Source of the DNA: an uncultured Duganella sp.
GTDB lineage: Bacteria > Pseudomonadota > Gammaproteobacteria > Burkholderiales > Burkholderiaceae
Length of the DNA stretch: 17,566 nucleotides
Assembly (NCBI GenBank): GCA_946482635.1
Contig: CAMLSG010000107.1
Location: 1-17,566, forward strand
Direction of reading: 5' to 3'
Under the pieces are notes generated by a model. It was not told the origin of the DNA and did no database searches. It saw only the letters and a list, made by a program, of their open reading frames with translations. Position numbers and translations under genes: made by a program. Shown piece after piece: positions 16,184 through 17,566 of this stretch (position 1 is the stretch's first letter; each line of letters begins with the position of its first letter).

Positions 16184-16341
16184 GATGATTGCCTTTCTGG
16201 TGGGTTGGCCCGGCACAGCGCCGGTACAGCAATCTTCCAGCCACCCGGCGCGAACGTTCAATGCTGCCGCCAGCCCATTCCTTTCCGGCTTGTGAAGAAA
16301 AATTCACGCCGCCGGCCCGGCTTTTGGGTAATACTTCCCGC
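16184..16341. promoter_or_regulatory. Divergent intergenic region with inverted repeat
   Basis: These 158 bp separate the SPFH gene (left) from the two-component genes (right). GTGAA (16292-16296) and TTCAC (16303-16307) form an inverted repeat with a 6-bp A-rich spacer, centred about 42 bp before the response-regulator start, where a dimeric regulator could act on either side. A 5-bp stem (16210-16214 / 16220-16224) lies in the SPFH leader. No strong promoter boxes are visible, and the response-regulator ATG lacks a clear ribosome site. Confidence 0.4.
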
Positions 16342-17025
16342 ATGACCCGTGTAGCCATCATTGAAGACGATCTCCCCACCAGCAACCAGCTCGCCGGCTG
16401 GATCGCCGCGGCCCGCCCCGGCATCCAGGTAGACCAGTGGTTCAACCGCGACGATGCCGAGGCGGCGATCGCGCGCGAGCGTTATGACCTGGTGGTGCTG
16501 GACATTGAACTGGGCCGCGAGCGCCATGCCGGCGTCGCGATCATCAACGCCATCAACAAGCGCCATGCCACGCCGGTGCTGGTCGTGTCGGCCATGCCGG
16601 CAGCCATCTACCGCTCGATCATGAAAGCGCTGGATGCCTGGGATTACCTGCAAAAGACCACCTTCGAAGAAGCGGATTTCATCGACACCTTCCTTGAAAT
16701 CCTGCGCGCTGCCAAGGACAGCAAGCCAGCCGCGCCGGCCAGCGAGCTGGCGATGGATCCGCTGCGCCAGCGCACGCCCACCTGGCGCGGCCAGCGCATT
16801 AACCTGCCGCTGACCGCGCAGCGCATCCTGGCGGCCCTGTTCGAGCGGCGCGGCCAGGTGGTGTCCTATGAAGACCTGTTCGAAGTGGTGAAGAGTGGCC
16901 GCAACCGCGACAATATCCGCAAACACGTGAGCACCATCCGCGACGCCTTCCGCGAAATCGATCCGGCCTTCGAGTGCATCGAGAACATCCCGATGCGCGG
17001 GTTCCGCTGGACCGACCAGGCATGA
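16342..17025 (+). CDS. OmpR-type response regulator
   Basis: This 227-residue DNA-binding regulator has a receiver with Glu8/Asp9/Asp10, phospho-acceptor Asp54 (VVLDIELG), Ser83 and Lys105. The usual Pro after that Lys is Thr (LQKTTF). A linker (about 125-145) leads to a C-terminal winged-helix domain with LTAQRILAALFERRGQVVS, then RDNIRKHVSTIRDAF as the probable recognition-helix region and GFRW at the end, as in the Trans_reg_C family. The ATG at 16342 starts the receiver correctly; the longer frame upstream has no homology-like content. Its stop overlaps the start of the sensor kinase gene as ATGA, so the two form a two-component pair. It likely controls itself or the divergent SPFH operon, by inference. 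Confidence 0.93.
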   Translation: MTRVAIIEDDLPTSNQLAGWIAAARPGIQVDQWFNRDDAEAAIARERYDLVVLDIELGRERHAGVAIINAINKRHATPVLVVSAMPAAIYRSIMKALDAWDYLQKTTFEEADFIDTFLEILRAAKDSKPAAPASELAMDPLRQRTPTWRGQRINLPLTAQRILAALFERRGQVVSYEDLFEVVKSGRNRDNIRKHVSTIRDAFREIDPAFECIENIPMRGFRWTDQA

Positions 17026-17566
17026 ATCCCCTCTCCCTGCTGACGCCTTACCGCCTGCGGATCGTCCTGCGCATGGCCTTTCCGCTGCTGGCCATAGCGA
17101 CAGTGGCCTTGGCGGTCTCCGTGCTGCAGCAGGAAAAACAGCTCAGCTACCAGGCTTACGAGAATTCCTTCTACAAGACGCGCGAGCAGATCGCCGCCAC
17201 GCTGCGCCATCCAACCGGCCAGCTCGCGCTGCTGAATCCCGCTGCGGGCCGGAACCCCGGCCTTCATCCGGTGCTGCTGCCTTATCCTGCTCTGGATTTC
17301 GACGACCAGTCCAAGGTCCAGCAAGCGATCTCCATGGCCGGCTGTGCCGCGCAGTACGGCGATAAAGGCACGCTGTGCGCCGGCATCGGCAGCAACCCAT
17401 GGGCTGGCGGCTTTGTTTACGTGGCCGGTACTTTCAATAGCCCGCCGCTGGCAGCGCACCCAATGCGCGAAGAATCGATCGACCAGGCACATCGCGTTGA
17501 GGTCAAAGTGAGCCTGCGCGGGCAGGAATACCACTGGATCGCCCCTTTCGAACAAACCGGCGACCC
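17022..17566 (+). CDS. Membrane sensor histidine kinase, N-terminal part (cut by window edge)
   Basis: An open frame begins at the ATG overlapping the regulator stop (ATGA) and stays open for 181 codons to the window end. The N terminus has a basic stretch (YRLRIVLRM) followed by a hydrophobic segment (about 18-36, MAFPLLAIATVALAVSVLQ), a signal-anchor. The next approximately 145 residues look like a periplasmic sensor domain, with Cys pair GCAAQYGDKGTLCAG and no kinase motifs yet. The histidine-kinase call rests on the coupled response regulator and the membrane topology, since the catalytic core lies beyond the window. The ligand is unknown. Confidence 0.8.
   Translation, partial: MNPLSLLTPYRLRIVLRMAFPLLAIATVALAVSVLQQEKQLSYQAYENSFYKTREQIAATLRHPTGQLALLNPAAGRNPGLHPVLLPYPALDFDDQSKVQQAISMAGCAAQYGDKGTLCAGIGSNPWAGGFVYVAGTFNSPPLAAHPMREESIDQAHRVEVKVSLRGQEYHWIAPFEQTGD

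Noticed and set aside
16291..16307. CRP/Vfr binding site (TGTGA ... TCAC)
   Set aside because: The spacer between TGTGA and TCAC is eight bases instead of six and the last base does not match, so a CRP site is not supported.

Overview
The window is GC-rich, densely packed bacterial chromosome. Protein character (a tethered 36-heptad-like chemoreceptor, CheD inside the che operon, a Vibrio-type M28 aminopeptidase, a PvdQ-like acylase) and codon use suggest a betaproteobacterium of the Oxalobacteraceae type (Massilia/Duganella/Janthinobacterium). That placement is inference only; no rRNA or other marker gene is present.

Left part (1-9508). A complete chemosensory operon runs on the minus strand. 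In transcription order it encodes a small STAS protein, CheA, a two-TM chemoreceptor, CheW, CheR, CheD, CheB and a receiver protein with a ruined EAL domain. Junctions are tight: stop codons overlap start codons or ribosome sites throughout. There is no stand-alone CheY, no CheZ and no flagellar gene, so the output is not the textbook one. The candidate targets of CheA are CheB, the receiver-degenerate-EAL protein, and possibly a receiver-histidine-kinase hybrid encoded convergently on the plus strand (164-1372), whose 3' end overlaps the operon's last gene by 38 bp.

Middle (9509-13556). A minus-strand lipoprotein of the penicillin acylase / acyl-homoserine-lactone acylase family lies just upstream of the operon. 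It is divergent from a plus-strand secreted zinc leucyl aminopeptidase (M28, with a C-terminal PPC domain). The 169-bp divergent region holds a candidate sigma70 promoter, an inverted repeat over that promoter, and a strong intrinsic-terminator structure placed directly before the aminopeptidase ribosome site, which looks like an attenuator.

Right part (13557-17566). A minus-strand pair encodes an SPFH (prohibitin/stomatin-like) membrane protein with a duplicated coiled-coil block and an exported protein with an SH3-like N-terminus. Divergent from them, an OmpR-type response regulator overlaps (ATGA) a membrane sensor kinase gene that runs off the right edge. Apart from the first 163 bases, which hold no recognisable gene, there are no long non-coding stretches, and I saw no RNA gene, mobile element or CRISPR.
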